A stretch of DNA of 7,282 nt from an uncultured Ruminococcus sp. (GTDB taxonomy: Bacteria > Bacillota > Clostridia > Oscillospirales > Acutalibacteraceae): assembly GCA_946414115.1 (NCBI GenBank), contig CAMKNF010000100.1, positions 1-7,282 on the forward strand, given 5' to 3'. Position 1 is the first letter of the stretch. Every line of letters starts with the position of its first letter. The notes under the pieces were generated by a model. That model ran no database searches, was not told where the DNA came from, and was given only the letters and a program-made list of their open reading frames with translations. Both the position numbers and the translations under genes were made by a program. This document shows positions 6,133 to 7,282 of this stretch, piece by piece.

Positions 6133-6819
6133 ATGCTTACAATTGATGAAATCAAAAATATCAGCTTTAGAAAAGCTACATTAAGCGGCGGCTACAGAGC
6201 AGAAGACGTTGATGCTTTTATAGACGAGGTTATTGCTTCGTTTGAACAGCTTAAAAAGGAAAAAACTAATCTTGTGCATAAAATTGACATACTCGCTACT
6301 CGTGTTGAACAGTATAAGTCAGACGAGGAAACAGTAAGAAACGCACTGTTAGCTTCCCAGAAGGTTTCCGATGCCTGCATCAGAGAGGCAAAAGAGAAGG
6401 CTGCAAAAATCGTTCGTGACGCTGAAAACAAAGCTCAGGCACTTCTTGTTGACGCTAATAAGATGACTGCAATTGAGAAGGAAAACTATCTACAGCTCCA
6501 GTCAGACGCAGTTGCTCTCAGAAATGAACTCATTGAGCTTTACAGAAATCACATTAAGGCTATCGACGATCTTCCTACTTCTGCTGACCTTGATGATTCA
6601 AAAAAAGCTCTTGACGAAAAATATCCCACAGAAGAAATAAAAGAAGAGCCTGCCCGTGAGGAAATTGAGTCGCATTACGAGGAGCAGGTTAATGAAAAAT
6701 CTGTTGCCGAAGTGGCAACCGAAGAAAAATTCAGTGTAAAATCTGAACCCGCTCCAAAGCGTTCGGGTAAGTTTGCCCACCTTAAATTCGGCGACAACTA
6801 TGATGTTTCTGCTGAATAA
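6133..6819 (+). CDS. divIVA: DivIVA-domain cell-pole/division protein
   Basis: DivIVA proteins are coiled-coil scaffolds that bind negatively curved membrane at septa and poles and recruit division, chromosome or wall-growth factors. The protein starts MLTIDEIKNISF and carries the hallmark SGGYRAEDVDAFIDEV (residues 18-33), the N-terminal lipid-binding domain. A long heptad-rich coiled coil (about 35-142) follows, rich in Ala, Glu and Lys. The tail (about 150-208) is acidic and probably disordered. The C-terminus ends with a distinct basic/aromatic motif, KRSGKFAHLKFGDNYD. At 228 residues it is longer than B. subtilis DivIVA (164), the extra length being mainly the tail. The B. subtilis membrane-inserting Phe17 has no obvious Phe equivalent here; Leu17 is nearest. 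The ylmH-divIVA-ileS order matches the Bacillus cluster. The 6133 start rests on family N-termini and an AAGGAG site. Confidence 0.95.
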   Translation: MLTIDEIKNISFRKATLSGGYRAEDVDAFIDEVIASFEQLKKEKTNLVHKIDILATRVEQYKSDEETVRNALLASQKVSDACIREAKEKAAKIVRDAENKAQALLVDANKMTAIEKENYLQLQSDAVALRNELIELYRNHIKAIDDLPTSADLDDSKKALDEKYPTEEIKEEPAREEIESHYEEQVNEKSVAEVATEEKFSVKSEPAPKRSGKFAHLKFGDNYDVSAE

Positions 6820-6838
6820 TTTTAAATTTATAGATATT

Positions 6839-6844
6839 GGAGAG
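6839..6844 (+). promoter_or_regulatory. Ribosome binding site deciding the ileS start
   Basis: GGAGAG lies ten bases before the ATG at 6855. A longer frame beginning at TTG 6837 would place the start codon on top of this site, so 6855 is preferred. Confidence 0.75.
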
Positions 6845-6854
6845 AATATATAAA

Positions 6855-7242
6855 ATGTCCCAGGATTATAATTCTACACTTAATCTTCCAAAAACTGACT
6901 TCTCAATGCGTGCAGGTCTTCCAAAAAGTGAGCCTGTTACCCTTAAAAATTGGGAGGACGAAAAAATTTACGAGAACCTTATGGAAATAAATGAGGGAAA
7001 GCCCCTCTTTGTTCTTCATGACGGACCGCCTTATGCTAACGGTAACATTCACCTTGGCACTGCGCTCAATAAAATTCTTAAGGATTTTATTGTAAGATAT
7101 AAAAATATGTCGGGATTTAAAGCTCCCTATGTACCCGGTTGGGATACTCACGGATTGCCTACAGAGCTTAAAGCAAGAAAAAAAGCAGGCGTTGGCAGCT
7201 CTGCCGATATTTCCGAGCTTGAACTCCGTAAAATGTGTCAGG
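6855..7242 (+). CDS. ileS: Isoleucyl-tRNA synthetase, 3'-partial (cut by adapter)
   Basis: IleRS charges tRNA-Ile in the cytoplasm. Only the first 129 codons are genuine, about 14 % of a roughly 930-residue enzyme. Family features are NLPKTDFSMRAGLPKSEP at the N-terminus, FVLHDGPPYANGNIHLGT with the HIGH-type ATP motif written HLGT (residues 66-69, bases 7050-7061), ALNKILKDFIVRYKNMSGF and YVPGWDTHGLPTELKA. The reading frame continues to a TGA at 7263-7265, but everything after 7242 is sequencing adapter, so the residues IGRAHV and that stop are artefacts and the gene is not truncated in the organism. The 35-base gap after divIVA cannot hold a T-box leader, so ileS here is probably read through from the upstream operon. 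Confidence 0.95.
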
Positions 7243-7282
7243 AGATCGGAAGAGCACACGTCTGAACTCCAGTCACCATCAA
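7243..7282 (+). other. Illumina TruSeq adapter contamination plus probable index bases
   Basis: Bases 7243-7276 match, from memory, the 34-base Illumina TruSeq read-1 adapter without a mismatch, beginning AGATCGGAAGAGCACACG and ending CTCCAGTCAC. The last six bases, CATCAA, fall where the sample index starts. The ileS protein similarity breaks exactly at this junction. This stretch should be removed from the contig; it has no biological meaning. Confidence 0.98.

Noticed and set aside
6837..6854. TTG at 6837 as the ileS start
   Set aside because: It overlaps the likely ribosome binding site GGAGAG; the ATG at 6855 has correct spacing.
6903..7259. Minus-strand reading frame of 118 codons starting MCSSDL
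   Set aside because: Its start lies in adapter sequence and the rest is antisense to ileS with no recognisable domain.

Overview
The window looks like an assembly contig from a low-to-moderate GC (about 40 % by eye) Gram-positive anaerobe of the class Clostridia. The best guess is a Ruminococcus-like member of the Oscillospiraceae. The evidence is the gene set: SepF plus DivIVA cell-division proteins, a MutL with its own endonuclease site (typical of bacteria without MutH), and a YggS/YlmE-SepF-YlmH-DivIVA-IleS order like the Bacillus subtilis ylm/divIVA cluster. The assignment rests on protein character and gene order, not on a search.

Layout: all eight genes lie on the + strand and are packed like one operon, with overlaps or gaps of at most 35 bases. 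Left to right they are: mutL (5' end cut off by the contig edge, about 25 residues missing), miaA, a membrane-anchored HlyD-like adaptor protein of unknown job, yggS/ylmE, sepF, ylmH, divIVA, and the first 129 codons of ileS. I see no tRNA, rRNA, CRISPR array, insertion sequence or convincing terminator or promoter. No non-coding stretch exceeds 35 bases.

How the genes relate: mutL (mismatch repair) and miaA (tRNA i6A37 modification) form a DNA/tRNA fidelity pair. yggS, sepF, ylmH and divIVA form a division and cell-pole block linked to PLP homeostasis and an S4 RNA-binding protein. ileS supplies isoleucyl-tRNA. Compared with the B. subtilis cluster, ylmG is missing between sepF and ylmH (those two genes overlap), and there is no room for a T-box leader ahead of ileS.

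The most important technical point is the right end. Bases 7243-7282 are not genomic: they match the Illumina TruSeq adapter followed by what looks like an index. The ileS reading frame that appears to end at 7265 therefore has an artificial C-terminus (IGRAHV) and a false stop. I found no convincing undescribed biological system. The remaining leads are modest: a HlyD-like protein in a division operon, spaced NPF motifs in the MutL linker, a possible CTG start for miaA, and an unusual HLGT form of the IleRS HIGH motif.
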